Below are positions 1-8,363 of a DNA stretch of 64,000 bases, one piece after another (position 1 is the stretch's first letter; each line of letters opens with the position of its first letter). The DNA comes from Gemmatimonadota bacterium (GTDB lineage: Bacteria; Gemmatimonadota; Gemmatimonadetes; Longimicrobiales; Gaopeijiaceae). The notes under the pieces are model-generated. The model saw only the letters and a program-made list of their open reading frames with translations, did not search any database and was not told the origin of the DNA. The stretch lies in assembly GCA_022822325.1 (NCBI GenBank), contig JAJEBW010000024.1:62001-126000 (forward strand), in the 5' to 3' direction. A program made the position numbers and the translations under genes.

Positions 1-788
1 ATGTCCTTCGTCCAGCTTCGGTTGATTCCCAGCGTCTCCTTCAGGAAGCTGGCCACGCTGTCGAACGCTTCCTTGTCCCAGCTCACTACTGGCAGACCTC
101 TGGGCGTTACCATGTCCTTCCAGAGTGCGGAGACATAGCCTTGAGCGTTTTCCAGCCATGGCGCGTCAGGGAACCTCTCGGCCACAGCCTTCCATGCGCC
201 GACGAAATCATGACTGCCGTCAAAGATGCGATGGTCCGCGCCATGCTGCTTGAGGGTGTTGTAGATGTGGTCGAGTGCCTGGTCGTATTGGGTCGCGGAG
301 CCGGATGCGAAGGTTGCGCGCATCCAGCGATCCATATGGACAGCGATATCCGTTGCGAGCACGGCATTTGCGAGGTTGGCCGCCGAGACGGCCGTTCTGG
401 TGGCTCCCTTGCGCACGCCGCTCCCGACGGTCGCGGTTGCACCGACTACTGCTTTCCCGGCTGTGGTCGTCGCCTTCCCGGCTTTCTTCGTAACCGACGC
501 GCTGGTCTTGACAACACATTCTCCCGCCCGTGCCGCCGCCCGGCCTGCAGTCGCCAGCCCGTCCCCGGCGATCCGGCCGCCCTTTGCGACCTTCGTTCCC
601 GCAGCGCTTCCCGCCTCTCCCATCTTCTCGCGCACAGCCCCGGCCGCCTCGGCTACCCCCTTGGCCGCGGCCTGGCCAGCCTCTGCTACCGTCTCCCTTG
701 CCGCCTTCAACGCCTCTGCGGACTGCTTGACAACCATGACACTTCCCTGGCTCGAGGTGCGCGATTCCCATGCCTTACTTGACGACAT
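1..788 (-). CDS. Unknown protein, Ala/Lys/Gly-rich helical N-terminus, truncated by window edge
   Basis: An open frame reads leftward from an ATG at 788 through about 262 codons and leaves the window without a stop, so the C-terminus is missing. Residues about 18-125 are rich in Ala, Lys, Gly and Thr, with repeated short units such as KAGKATTTAGKA and AKGVAEAAGAV; this resembles amphipathic LEA- or phasin-like helices. The remainder is globular, with motifs DHRIFDGSHDF, YVSALWKDM and SFLKETLG. An alternative ATG at 737 has a better ribosome site (AGGGAAG). I do not recognise a named family and give no function. Codon use and the Trp/His-rich globular part argue for a real gene. Confidence 0.6.
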   Translation of the reverse strand, partial: MSSSKAWESRTSSQGSVMVVKQSAEALKAARETVAEAGQAAAKGVAEAAGAVREKMGEAGSAAGTKVAKGGRIAGDGLATAGRAAARAGECVVKTSASVTKKAGKATTTAGKAVVGATATVGSGVRKGATRTAVSAANLANAVLATDIAVHMDRWMRATFASGSATQYDQALDHIYNTLKQHGADHRIFDGSHDFVGAWKAVAERFPDAPWLENAQGYVSALWKDMVTPRGLPVVSWDKEAFDSVASFLKETLGINRSWTKD

Positions 789-922
789 CCACCCCGCAAC
801 CCCCACTTGGGTGATGAAGCTAACGCCCCCGTCAAGCACCTTCCCCGCGTCCATCCGCTCCAAGGTGAACCGCCCATGATCCCGCATCAAATGCCTTCCC
901 AGCACCCCCCAGGAGCCCGCCC

Positions 923-2992
923 ATGAGACCCCGCCCCCGCCCACTCCTCCTCGCAGCCTTCGCCCTGCTTGCGCCCCCGGCCCTCGCGCCTCCGGCCCTG
1001 ACCGCCCAACCCGCCGAGGACCGCCTCACCGTCGATCGCTACCTGGACTGGGAGGGCGTCGGCGATCCGCGGATCTCGCCCGACGGCGGCCGCATCGTCT
1101 ACACGCGCCGCTGGGTCAACAAGCTCCGGGACAACTGGGAATCGGCGCTGCACCTCATGAACGCGGACGGGTCGCGCCCGCGCTTCCTGGTCGAAGGGTC
1201 GTCGCCCCGCTGGTCGCCGGATGGGGAGCGCATCCTCTTCACCGCCCCCGACGATCGCGGCCGGCCCCAGCTCTTTGTGCGCTGGATGGACGAAGAGGGC
1301 GCGGTCACGCAGGTCACGCGGGTGGATCGCGCGCCGATGAACGCCATGTGGTCCCCCGACGGCGGCATGATCTCCTTCACCATGTACACTCCGGGCGAGT
1401 TGCCCAGCGACTGGTCGATCGATCTGCCCGCGCCTCCCGACGGGGCCGAATGGACCGCGCCGCCGCGCATCGTGGAGAACATGCACTATCGCGCCGACCG
1501 CGTGGGATTCACCGATCCGGCTTGGATGCACCTCTTCGTCGTTCCGGCCGAGGGCGGCACCGCCCGCCAGATTACCCATGGCCAGTGGAATGTGGGCGCG
1601 CGCTACATCGGCATCTACATGGGCGCCGGCTACGACTGGACTCCCGACGGACGCACGATCGTCTTCGATGGATTGATGCGCGATTCGGACATGCGCTACT
1701 TCGAGTCGAACATCAATGCGGTGGATGTGGCGAGCGGCGAGACGCGCGAAATCACGAATGTGCGGGGACTCTGGACCTCGCCCTCGGTGTCGCCGGACGG
1801 CCGGACGATCGCCTTCACCGGCTACGAGTGGTCGCCGCAGACGTACCATGTCGGCGAGATTCACGCGATCGGGATCGATGGCAGCGGGATGCGCAAGCTG
1901 GCTCCCGGGCTTGACCGCGATGTGGGCGGAATGATCTGGGACGCGGACGGCGAGCGCTTCTACTTCTCGGTGCAGGACCGCGGCTCGGCGAATGTGTATG
2001 CGGCCTCGCTCGATGGGACGGTGGAGCGGATCACCGATGGCGTGCAGATGCTCTCGCTGTCGTCGATTGCCGGCGAAACGGGGGTCGGCGTCCGGTCCGC
2101 CCCGCAGGAACCGGGCGACGTGGTGCGATTCGAGCTGGCCGCGGGCGCGGTCCCCACGCGTCTTACCGACGTGAACGACGACGTGCTGGAAGGCGTCGCG
2201 CTCGCCGAGGTCGAGGAGATCTGGTACGAATCGACCGAAAACGCGCAGGTGCAGGGATGGATCGTCAAGCCGCCCGGCTTCGACCCCTCGCGCCGCTATC
2301 CCCTCATCCTGGAAATTCACGGCGGTCCCCACGCGATGTACAACGTCGGCTTCAACTGGATGTTCCAGAACTTCGCCGCCAACGACTTCGTGGTCCTCTA
2401 CACCAATCCCCGCGGCTCCACCGGCTACGGCACCGACTTCGGCAACGCCATCGACGATCGATACCCCGGCGAGCGCGACCTGGCGGATCTGCTGCGCGGC
2501 GTCGACGAGGTCACCGCCCGCGGCTACATCGACATCGACCGGATGTATGTGGGCGGCTGCTCCGGGGGCGGCGTCCTCTCAAGCTGGGTGATCGGCCACG
2601 ACAATCGCTTCGCGGCCGCGGCCGTGCGCTGTCCGGTCATCAACTGGATGTCCTTTGCGGGCAACGCCGATGTGGCGATGTGGGCCTACCGCCGCTTCCG
2701 CGATCTGCCCTGGGAGAATCCGGACAAGTGGCTGCACCACTCCTCGCTCATGCATGTGGAAAAGGTCACCACGCCCACCCTTCTCATGACCGGCGAGCTC
2801 GATCTGCGCACCCCGATGGCGCAGACGGAGGAATACTACCAGGCGCTCAAGATGGTCGGGGTTCCCACCGCCATGATGCGCTTCCAGGACGAATACCACG
2901 GCACGGGCAGCAAACCGTCGAACTTCATGCGCACCCAGCTCTACATGCGCAAGTGGTACGATCGCTGGGTCGGCAAGCCCCCGGTGAGCTGA
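923..2992 (+). CDS. Exported S9 family (prolyl oligopeptidase-type) peptidase
   Basis: This 689-residue serine peptidase should cleave short peptides in the periplasm or at the cell surface. Residues 1-30 form a signal peptide ending near LTAQ. Residues about 45-400 contain repeated SPDG/TPDG/DADG signatures of a TolB/PD40-like propeller. The C-terminal alpha/beta-hydrolase domain has an HGGPH oxyanion motif and the nucleophile in GCSGGG (Ser about 547). Asp about 627 (TGELDLR) and His about 659 (EYHGT) complete the triad. AGGAG at 909-913 supports the ATG. The Nramp-like gene follows after 10 bases and is probably cotranscribed. Family assignment is firm; substrate is unknown. Confidence 0.93.
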   Translation: MRPRPRPLLLAAFALLAPPALAPPALTAQPAEDRLTVDRYLDWEGVGDPRISPDGGRIVYTRRWVNKLRDNWESALHLMNADGSRPRFLVEGSSPRWSPDGERILFTAPDDRGRPQLFVRWMDEEGAVTQVTRVDRAPMNAMWSPDGGMISFTMYTPGELPSDWSIDLPAPPDGAEWTAPPRIVENMHYRADRVGFTDPAWMHLFVVPAEGGTARQITHGQWNVGARYIGIYMGAGYDWTPDGRTIVFDGLMRDSDMRYFESNINAVDVASGETREITNVRGLWTSPSVSPDGRTIAFTGYEWSPQTYHVGEIHAIGIDGSGMRKLAPGLDRDVGGMIWDADGERFYFSVQDRGSANVYAASLDGTVERITDGVQMLSLSSIAGETGVGVRSAPQEPGDVVRFELAAGAVPTRLTDVNDDVLEGVALAEVEEIWYESTENAQVQGWIVKPPGFDPSRRYPLILEIHGGPHAMYNVGFNWMFQNFAANDFVVLYTNPRGSTGYGTDFGNAIDDRYPGERDLADLLRGVDEVTARGYIDIDRMYVGGCSGGGVLSSWVIGHDNRFAAAAVRCPVINWMSFAGNADVAMWAYRRFRDLPWENPDKWLHHSSLMHVEKVTTPTLLMTGELDLRTPMAQTEEYYQALKMVGVPTAMMRFQDEYHGTGSKPSNFMRTQLYMRKWYDRWVGKPPVS

Positions 2993-3002
2993 GGATACGG
3001 TC

Positions 3003-4517
3003 ATGAAGGAAGCGACCGGGAAGGGCACGGCCACGAAGGAATCGACCGCGACCAGCCCCCGGAAGGAAGCCCGCTCCGGCCTCCGTGCCTTCCAGAAGGC
3101 CAGCCTGCCATCGCCGCCCCGCCCCAGGGGTCTCTCCTGGATCGGGGTGGTGGGACCGGGCGTCATCGTTCTCGGCGCCTCGATCGGGAGCGGCGAATTC
3201 CTCCTGGGTCCCGCGGCCTTCGTGCAGTATGGACTGGTTCTGCTCTGGGTGACCCTCGTCGCCGCATTCCTGCAGACCGTCTTCAACATGGAGCTCATGC
3301 GCTGGACGATCGCGACGGGCGAACCGGTCGTCACGGGCTTCATGCGCACGCGGCCCTGGTCGCAGCTCTGGGCCGGCTTCTACGCCCTTCTCTATTTCCT
3401 GCAGGTCGGATGGCCGGGATGGGCGGGGGCGGCGGCGGGCGCGATCTACTTCCTTGTCGTGCGCGAGGTTGCGGGTCCGGAGCAGGCCAACGTCACCTAC
3501 TGGATCGGAGTCGGGACCTTTGCGCTCTGCATCGTCATCCTCCTCTTCGGCAAGCGCATCGAACGCACCCTGGAGATCCTGAACTGGGTGCTGGTCGCCG
3601 CCATCATCGGCGGTTCGCTGGCCCTCGCCCTCGCCTTCGTCTCGCCGGAGACCTGGGTTGCGGCGGGGGCCGGTCTGGTCGGCTACGATCCGGCGGCGCA
3701 GTCCTTCCGCTTCATTCCCGAAGGGGTGGACTGGTTCCTGATCGGCGCCTTCGCGGCCTACTCCGGGGCGGGCGGGGTGATCAATCTCACGCTGTCGAAC
3801 TGGGCCCGCGACAAGGGCTACGGCATGGGGAAGCGCGCGGGCTTCATCCCGGCGGCGGTGGGCGGCGAACGCACCCGCCTGACCCCGACCGGCTACATCT
3901 TCAAACCCACCCACGCATCGATGCAGCGCTGGCGCGGCTGGTGGCGCATCGTGCGGGCCGACCAATGGGGCGTCTATTTCGTCGGCGCGATGCTGGGAAT
4001 GGTCCTCCCGGCCGTCCTCTACGTCACCTTCCTGGAGAGCGGCACCGACATCCGCGACATCTCCATCGCGGCCGCGCTCGCCAACGCCATGGCCACCCAG
4101 GCGGGCGCAATCTTCGGCGGCACGATCGCCCTCATGGCGGTCTGGGTCCTCTTCAAGACGCAGCTTGACATCGTCGAAGGCATGACCCGCGCCATCACCG
4201 ACATCCTCTGGACCGGCTCGGCCAGGGTGCGGCGCTGGGTCCGGGACGACGTGCGCTTCCTCTACTACGCGGTTCTGGGCGCGCTCGCGGTCTGGGGCGT
4301 CATCGCGCTGGGGTTCGCCACCCCGATCTTCCTGCTTCAACTCGGCGCCAACACCGCCGGCTTCGTTTTCGTCGTCTCCTCGCTCCACCTGCTCTACATC
4401 AACACCCGTTTCCTGCCCAAAGAGGTGCGGCCCCCGATGTGGCGCCGGGTCGCGCTGGTCGCCATGTCGGTCTTCTACGGGGCCTTCGTGGTGCTGTGGC
4501 TGCGCGCCATGATCTGA
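3003..4517 (+). CDS. Nramp-like (APC-fold) membrane transporter
   Basis: A 504-residue polytopic inner-membrane protein with a charged Lys/Glu-rich cytoplasmic N-terminus of about 45 residues followed by roughly 11-12 hydrophobic helices. The first helix carries GPGVIVLGASIGSGE, which aligns with the Nramp signature region but lacks the canonical DPGN metal motif. The sixth-helix region reads AYSGAG instead of the usual MPH-type motif. It is therefore an Nramp-related carrier whose substrate may not be Mn/Fe. GAGGATACGG, overlapping the previous stop, gives the ribosome site. Its position behind an S9 peptidase is consistent with, but does not prove, a role with peptide-derived or metal cargo. 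Confidence 0.82.
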   Translation: MKEATGKGTATKESTATSPRKEARSGLRAFQKASLPSPPRPRGLSWIGVVGPGVIVLGASIGSGEFLLGPAAFVQYGLVLLWVTLVAAFLQTVFNMELMRWTIATGEPVVTGFMRTRPWSQLWAGFYALLYFLQVGWPGWAGAAAGAIYFLVVREVAGPEQANVTYWIGVGTFALCIVILLFGKRIERTLEILNWVLVAAIIGGSLALALAFVSPETWVAAGAGLVGYDPAAQSFRFIPEGVDWFLIGAFAAYSGAGGVINLTLSNWARDKGYGMGKRAGFIPAAVGGERTRLTPTGYIFKPTHASMQRWRGWWRIVRADQWGVYFVGAMLGMVLPAVLYVTFLESGTDIRDISIAAALANAMATQAGAIFGGTIALMAVWVLFKTQLDIVEGMTRAITDILWTGSARVRRWVRDDVRFLYYAVLGALAVWGVIALGFATPIFLLQLGANTAGFVFVVSSLHLLYINTRFLPKEVRPPMWRRVALVAMSVFYGAFVVLWLRAMI

Positions 4518-4722
4518 CGCATGAGGCTGAGGCCGGGTCGCGCCTGCTTCAGTCCGACAGGCCGGCCTGGCAGCCCGTGGACAAACACCGAGCGGCATTC
4601 GAGCGGCGATGCATCCGCGCTGAAACGCTGCGCTCTGCGTTGCTCCTTGCCCCAATAGCTGGGCTATTCGGACTGCGGCGCGCCTTGCCAGCCCAGGCGC
4701 ACCCGGCATTATCCACGGACTG
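4518..4722. other. Intergenic spacer between convergent genes, with small hairpin
   Basis: No credible gene. The stretch separates the ends of the transporter and the FKBP gene. At 4654-4668 it has a perfect inverted repeat (AATAGC, loop TGG, GCTATT) set inside GC-rich flanks. It could act as a bidirectional terminator although no T-run follows. The block from about 4560 to 4720 looks unusually structured and might be a dispersed intergenic repeat, which cannot be tested with one copy. Confidence 0.35.
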
Positions 4723-5127
4723 CTACCCTCCCGCGATCTCCAGCAGCTCGATCTCGAAGATCAGATCCTCGTTCGGGCCGATCACATCGAGAAACCCGGA
4801 CTCGCCGTAGGCCAGCGCAGAGGGGATCGTGACCCGGTAGTGACTGCCGACCGACATCAGTTGCAGCGTCTCGCCGAAGCCCGGAATCACCCCATTGATC
4901 GCGAAGGTGGCCGGACCCGCGTTGTCGTAGGACGAATCGAACTCGGTGCCGTCGGTGAGGGTGCCGCGGTAGTGGACAACGACGCGGTCGGCGGCGGTCG
5001 GACGCGCGCCATCGCCTTCGCGCAGCACCTCGATCTCAAGTCCGCTCTCGGTCGTGTAGTTGGTGTCGGACGCGCAGGCGGCGGCAAGCGCCAGGGCGAC
5101 GAGCAGGGGGATTCGGGAAGTTCGCAT
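4723..5127 (-). CDS. FKBP-type peptidyl-prolyl isomerase, probable lipoprotein
   Basis: A 134-residue protein with a hydrophobic leader and a near-fit lipobox (LAAAC, Cys about 18), so it is probably anchored in the periplasm. The rest is a complete FKBP domain of about 105 residues with YRGTLTDGTEFDSSY, the GVIPGFGETLQLM active-site stretch, IPSALAYGE and a closing FEIELLEI strand. It should catalyse cis-trans isomerisation of Xaa-Pro bonds during folding of exported proteins. It is monocistronic and convergent with the transporter gene. Confidence 0.93.
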   Translation of the reverse strand: MRTSRIPLLVALALAAACASDTNYTTESGLEIEVLREGDGARPTAADRVVVHYRGTLTDGTEFDSSYDNAGPATFAINGVIPGFGETLQLMSVGSHYRVTIPSALAYGESGFLDVIGPNEDLIFEIELLEIAGG

Positions 5128-5329
5128 GGCGGGATTCTCCGTGGGTTGGGCGGTTGGAAATCATGGCCGGCTCAGGGAGCGCCGACTGGCTGAAAAAGAT
5201 AAGCCATTGGGGAAAACAAGTGGGGGGGAAAGCAGGTGGGGGGAAACAAGCCTTGCCTTCGTCGCCCAATATATCGAGTGCCAGCCGCGGGCTCCATTCG
5301 GAGGGAGCGCACACCGGAGGTGGACGCGC
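5128..5329. other. Spacer between FKBP gene and dehydrogenase operon end
   Basis: Non-coding. It contains the upstream region of the FKBP gene (read leftward) with two G-rich runs near 5220-5245, but I see no convincing promoter or terminator. Confidence 0.3.
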
Positions 5330-6613
5330 TCAGTTCACCCCCACGGCCGCCGGACCGATCGCGCTCAGCGACGGCGTTCCGGCCAGCCGCATCGTCATGG
5401 CCAGTTCGTCGCGCAGAATCTCCAGCGCCCGTTCGACCCCGGCCTGCCCGAAGGCCCCCAGTCCCCACAGATAGGGCCGCCCCACCGCCACCGCATCCGC
5501 CCCCCGCGCGATCGCCTTGAAGATGTCGGTCCCGCGCCGGAATCCCCCGTCCACGATCAGCGGAACCCGCCCACCCACCGCCGCCGCGATCTCCGGCAGG
5601 GCCTCGATCGTCGCGCGACCGCTTCCCTCGGCGCGGCCCCCGTGGTTCGAGACCCAGATTCCATCCACCCCATGCTCCAGCGCCAGCTCGGCGTCCTCCC
5701 GCGTCACCAGTCCCTTCACCACCAGTCTCTGGTCGGTCATGGCGCGCAGCTCGCCGATGAAGTCCCAGGTCATGGCGGGCGTGCGGAAGTCGGCGGGGCG
5801 GTAGCCGGTCCCCTGGAACATCGGCTTGACGGTGGGGGCGCGGCCGCCCGGCCGATGACAGCTTGTGCAGCTCCGCTCGTCGATTCGCGACCAGCGCGCG
5901 AGGGTCAGGCGGTTGCCGCCCGCCGGCAGATCCACCGTCAGGACGATCACGGGACAGCCCGCCGCCCGCACCCGGTCCACCACGGCCCGCGTCACCTCGC
6001 GGTTGGAGGTCGCATAGAGCTGGTACCAGACCGGTTCGCCGCGCGCCTCGTTGACCTCTTCGACCCCGGTGGAGCTGACCGTCGAGAGAACCTGCAGATG
6101 ACCGGCCGCCTGCGCCGCGCGGGCCGTCGCGATCTCGCCCTCGGGGTGGAATCCGCGCTGGCTGCCGCAGGGCGCAATCACGATCGGCGTCGGCCATTCC
6201 CGCCCGAAGAGGGTGACGCGCGTGTCGAGTCGGCTGACGTCGACGAGGCGGCGGGCGCGGATGTGGAGTCGCTCCAGGGCGGTGCGGTTGTTGCGTTGCG
6301 TCTCCTCGCCATCGACCCCGGTCTGGATGTAGCCGAAGTGGGCCGGCGGCATGGCGATCTCGGCCACGCGTTCCAGATCGAAGACGTCGAGCGCGTCGGC
6401 GGCGCTGGCCACGGGAGCGTGCAGGACGGAGCGGGACGGGTTTCCAGTTGTGGCGGACGGGCCGGACGGAGGCGCGGAGGGAGCCACGGCGGCGCCGGGC
6501 GGAAGACAGCCGGAAAGCGCGCCCACGAGGGGGCTGGCGGCAAGCCACTGGAGGAAATCGCGGCGCGAGGGCGGGGGATGCGGATTCGCCGTGACGCTGT
6601 TCGCGGGCTGCAA
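5330..6613 (-). CDS. Tat-exported FMN-dependent alpha-hydroxyacid dehydrogenase with CxxCH motif
   Basis: A 427-residue member of the lactate dehydrogenase/glycolate oxidase TIM-barrel family, which oxidises 2-hydroxyacids with FMN. A TTG start at 6613 is preceded by GGAGG (6624-6620) and sits 2 bases after the previous stop. The leader has a twin-arginine motif SRRDF (about residues 16-20) and a perfect lipobox LSGC (Cys 36), so a Tat lipoprotein is expected. Motifs include GSQRGFHPEGE, WYQLYATSNRE, VVKGLVTREDAE, the catalytic-His region SNHGG (His about 324) and VDGGFRRGTD. A CTSCH motif at about 249-253 lies in the variable loop and looks like a c-heme site. It is the last gene of a four-gene operon. 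Confidence 0.88.
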   Translation of the reverse strand: MQPANSVTANPHPPPSRRDFLQWLAASPLVGALSGCLPPGAAVAPSAPPSGPSATTGNPSRSVLHAPVASAADALDVFDLERVAEIAMPPAHFGYIQTGVDGEETQRNNRTALERLHIRARRLVDVSRLDTRVTLFGREWPTPIVIAPCGSQRGFHPEGEIATARAAQAAGHLQVLSTVSSTGVEEVNEARGEPVWYQLYATSNREVTRAVVDRVRAAGCPVIVLTVDLPAGGNRLTLARWSRIDERSCTSCHRPGGRAPTVKPMFQGTGYRPADFRTPAMTWDFIGELRAMTDQRLVVKGLVTREDAELALEHGVDGIWVSNHGGRAEGSGRATIEALPEIAAAVGGRVPLIVDGGFRRGTDIFKAIARGADAVAVGRPYLWGLGAFGQAGVERALEILRDELAMTMRLAGTPSLSAIGPAAVGVN

Positions 6614-6615
6614 GG

Positions 6616-7692
6616 TCAGCCTCCGGTCAGCCGAAATCGCGTGAGCACGGGCAGATGATCGCTCATGATCTCGCGGTAACCCGGTATATGGTCGTCGACG
6701 CGATAGACGAGCGCCGATCCCCGTTCGTACCAGATCATCGCCTCGTCGGAAGCAAGGATGTGGTCGATGACATCGTCGTAGCCCAGGATCGAGGTCGCGC
6801 CCGCGGCGGTGAGCTCGGCGGTGGGAAAGTGCCAATTCGGGGCCGAATCGACGAAGAGACGGTAGGGCGTGTCGCGCCCCGTCGTGATCGACGCATCCAC
6901 GTCGTCGTTCCAGTCCCCCGGCACGAAGACCGGCGCTCCCGGCCAGGTCGCGTCGAGGTAGCTCTTGAGACCGGCGGCCCCCGCGGCCCGTCGCGTCCAC
7001 GATGCGGTGTCGGCGCTCGCCTTGGCGTGCAGCACGATCAGCACGGCGTCGGTGGTCCGTCCATCCAGCGTCAGGCGCGCGGTCACCTCCAGCGGCGGTC
7101 GGCCGGCGAACTCGTGATTGAGGTCGGTAAGGATCACCCGCGCCCGCGAGGGTTGGACGATCGCGGTCTTGTAGATCAAACCGACCTTGAGTTCGCTCGC
7201 ATGGTAGAAGTCCGGGCCGCCCGTTACAGCTTCGTCGCTGACCAGGATGCCGCCGTAGCCGGGGAGCATCCCGAGGAGCTCCGCGAAGGCCTCGCGGCGC
7301 GAAATTTCCTGAACGCCCCAGATGTCGGCGTCGGTGCCCAAAATGACATCGCGGGCGCGCGCGAGCTGGAGCGCCTCGTCGGTGGGTCCCTGGTTGGCGG
7401 CGCCGAAGTGGAGGAGGTTCCAGGTGCCCAGCTCCAGCGCCGAGTTCGTGCCGATTGCGGGAATTGCGATCGCCGGAATGGGGTCCGGTACGGGGGGAGG
7501 TGGGGGGGCGGGGGGAGTGGGGGCGGCGCCGGATCCGCAGGCCGCGACCAGAATTGAAATGATGGAAAGGACCAGCCCCCGCTTCCCGAAGGTCGGCCGG
7601 GCCGAATCCTCCAGGCGCTGATCGGCGGGGGCGTATCGGCCCTGACCCCAATGGAGAAGGGAGGGCCGCGGCGCCGGGGACGAGTTTCTCAT
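6616..7692 (-). CDS. Endonuclease/exonuclease/phosphatase-family lipoprotein
   Basis: A 358-residue exported protein of the DNase I-like metal-dependent phosphoesterase fold. A lipobox LVAAC puts the lipid cysteine near residue 52, after an unusually long polar n-region; the true start may be later. A Pro-rich linker follows. Catalytic motifs are in order: GTWNLLHFG (Asn), IWGVQEI (Glu), VPGDWNDD (Asp/Asn) and a terminal SDHLPVL (Asp/His). The ATG overlaps the preceding stop as ATGA. Substrate could be DNA, nucleotides or phospholipid headgroups; nothing in the sequence decides. Confidence 0.85.
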   Translation of the reverse strand: MRNSSPAPRPSLLHWGQGRYAPADQRLEDSARPTFGKRGLVLSIISILVAACGSGAAPTPPAPPPPPVPDPIPAIAIPAIGTNSALELGTWNLLHFGAANQGPTDEALQLARARDVILGTDADIWGVQEISRREAFAELLGMLPGYGGILVSDEAVTGGPDFYHASELKVGLIYKTAIVQPSRARVILTDLNHEFAGRPPLEVTARLTLDGRTTDAVLIVLHAKASADTASWTRRAAGAAGLKSYLDATWPGAPVFVPGDWNDDVDASITTGRDTPYRLFVDSAPNWHFPTAELTAAGATSILGYDDVIDHILASDEAMIWYERGSALVYRVDDHIPGYREIMSDHLPVLTRFRLTGG

Positions 7693-8363
7693 GGCATGTC
7701 GATCCTCTCGCGAATCGCGTCGAGCACCTTTGCCAGCGACCGCTTTTCGCGTCTGAAGAAATGCCGCCAGGGGAGAAGCGCGGAGGCCCACGAAAGAAGG
7801 GCGGCCGGGCCGATGACAAGCGGATTCGCTCCCAGGGCCCCCGCCGCGGCGAACCCTCCGAGGATGCCGAGGATCGGACCCGGTCCCAGAACGAAGGTCA
7901 GCAGACCGTCGCGAAAGTTGCCGAGAACGCGAACGCGGGTGGATTCCCCTTCGGTGCGAATCGAAACGTAGCGGCCGCCCATCGCGCTCTGCGCCTTCCA
8001 CTCGAAACCGCCCAGAACCTCCTTCACGATTCCCTGACGCGCGAGCTCGTTGCGAATTATGTCGAGAAGGTGCGGCAGCTCGTCGCGATCGATCCGGCCT
8101 GGCACAACCTTCTCCATCTGAATGGTGGCGGTGAATCCAGGGGAAGGGGTTGTCGAGATGTGCGCGTCCCGCCTGGCGAGTTCTCCGGCGGCCGCCTCGA
8201 TGCGGGAGGGTTCGATTCCCGTCTCGGCGCCGATCTCCTTCAGTTCGGCGAGGGTCAGTCCGGTGTCGGGCGCGCGTCCCGCTCTTCCGCGGTCGGCGGC
8301 CACCTCCACCGCGCGGTGCAGGATGAGCGCGATCTCCTTCTCGTTGAAGCGTCGTTCCCCCAT
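7689..8363 (-). CDS. Small membrane protein with N-terminal helical domain, unknown function
   Basis: A 224-residue protein. Residues 1-65 (RFNEKEIALIL, LTLAELKEIG, IEPSRIEAAAGEL) resemble short helical regulatory domains often found before membrane anchors. The middle is polar. Two adjacent hydrophobic helices near residues 155-200 (FVLGPGPILGILGGFAAAGAL, then PLVIGPAALLSWASALLPW) form a hairpin anchor, followed by a basic tail. The start overlaps the upstream stop as TGATG, so translation is coupled to the metallohydrolase. I cannot name a family and propose no reaction. Confidence 0.75.
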   Translation of the reverse strand: MGERRFNEKEIALILHRAVEVAADRGRAGRAPDTGLTLAELKEIGAETGIEPSRIEAAAGELARRDAHISTTPSPGFTATIQMEKVVPGRIDRDELPHLLDIIRNELARQGIVKEVLGGFEWKAQSAMGGRYVSIRTEGESTRVRVLGNFRDGLLTFVLGPGPILGILGGFAAAGALGANPLVIGPAALLSWASALLPWRHFFRREKRSLAKVLDAIRERIDMP

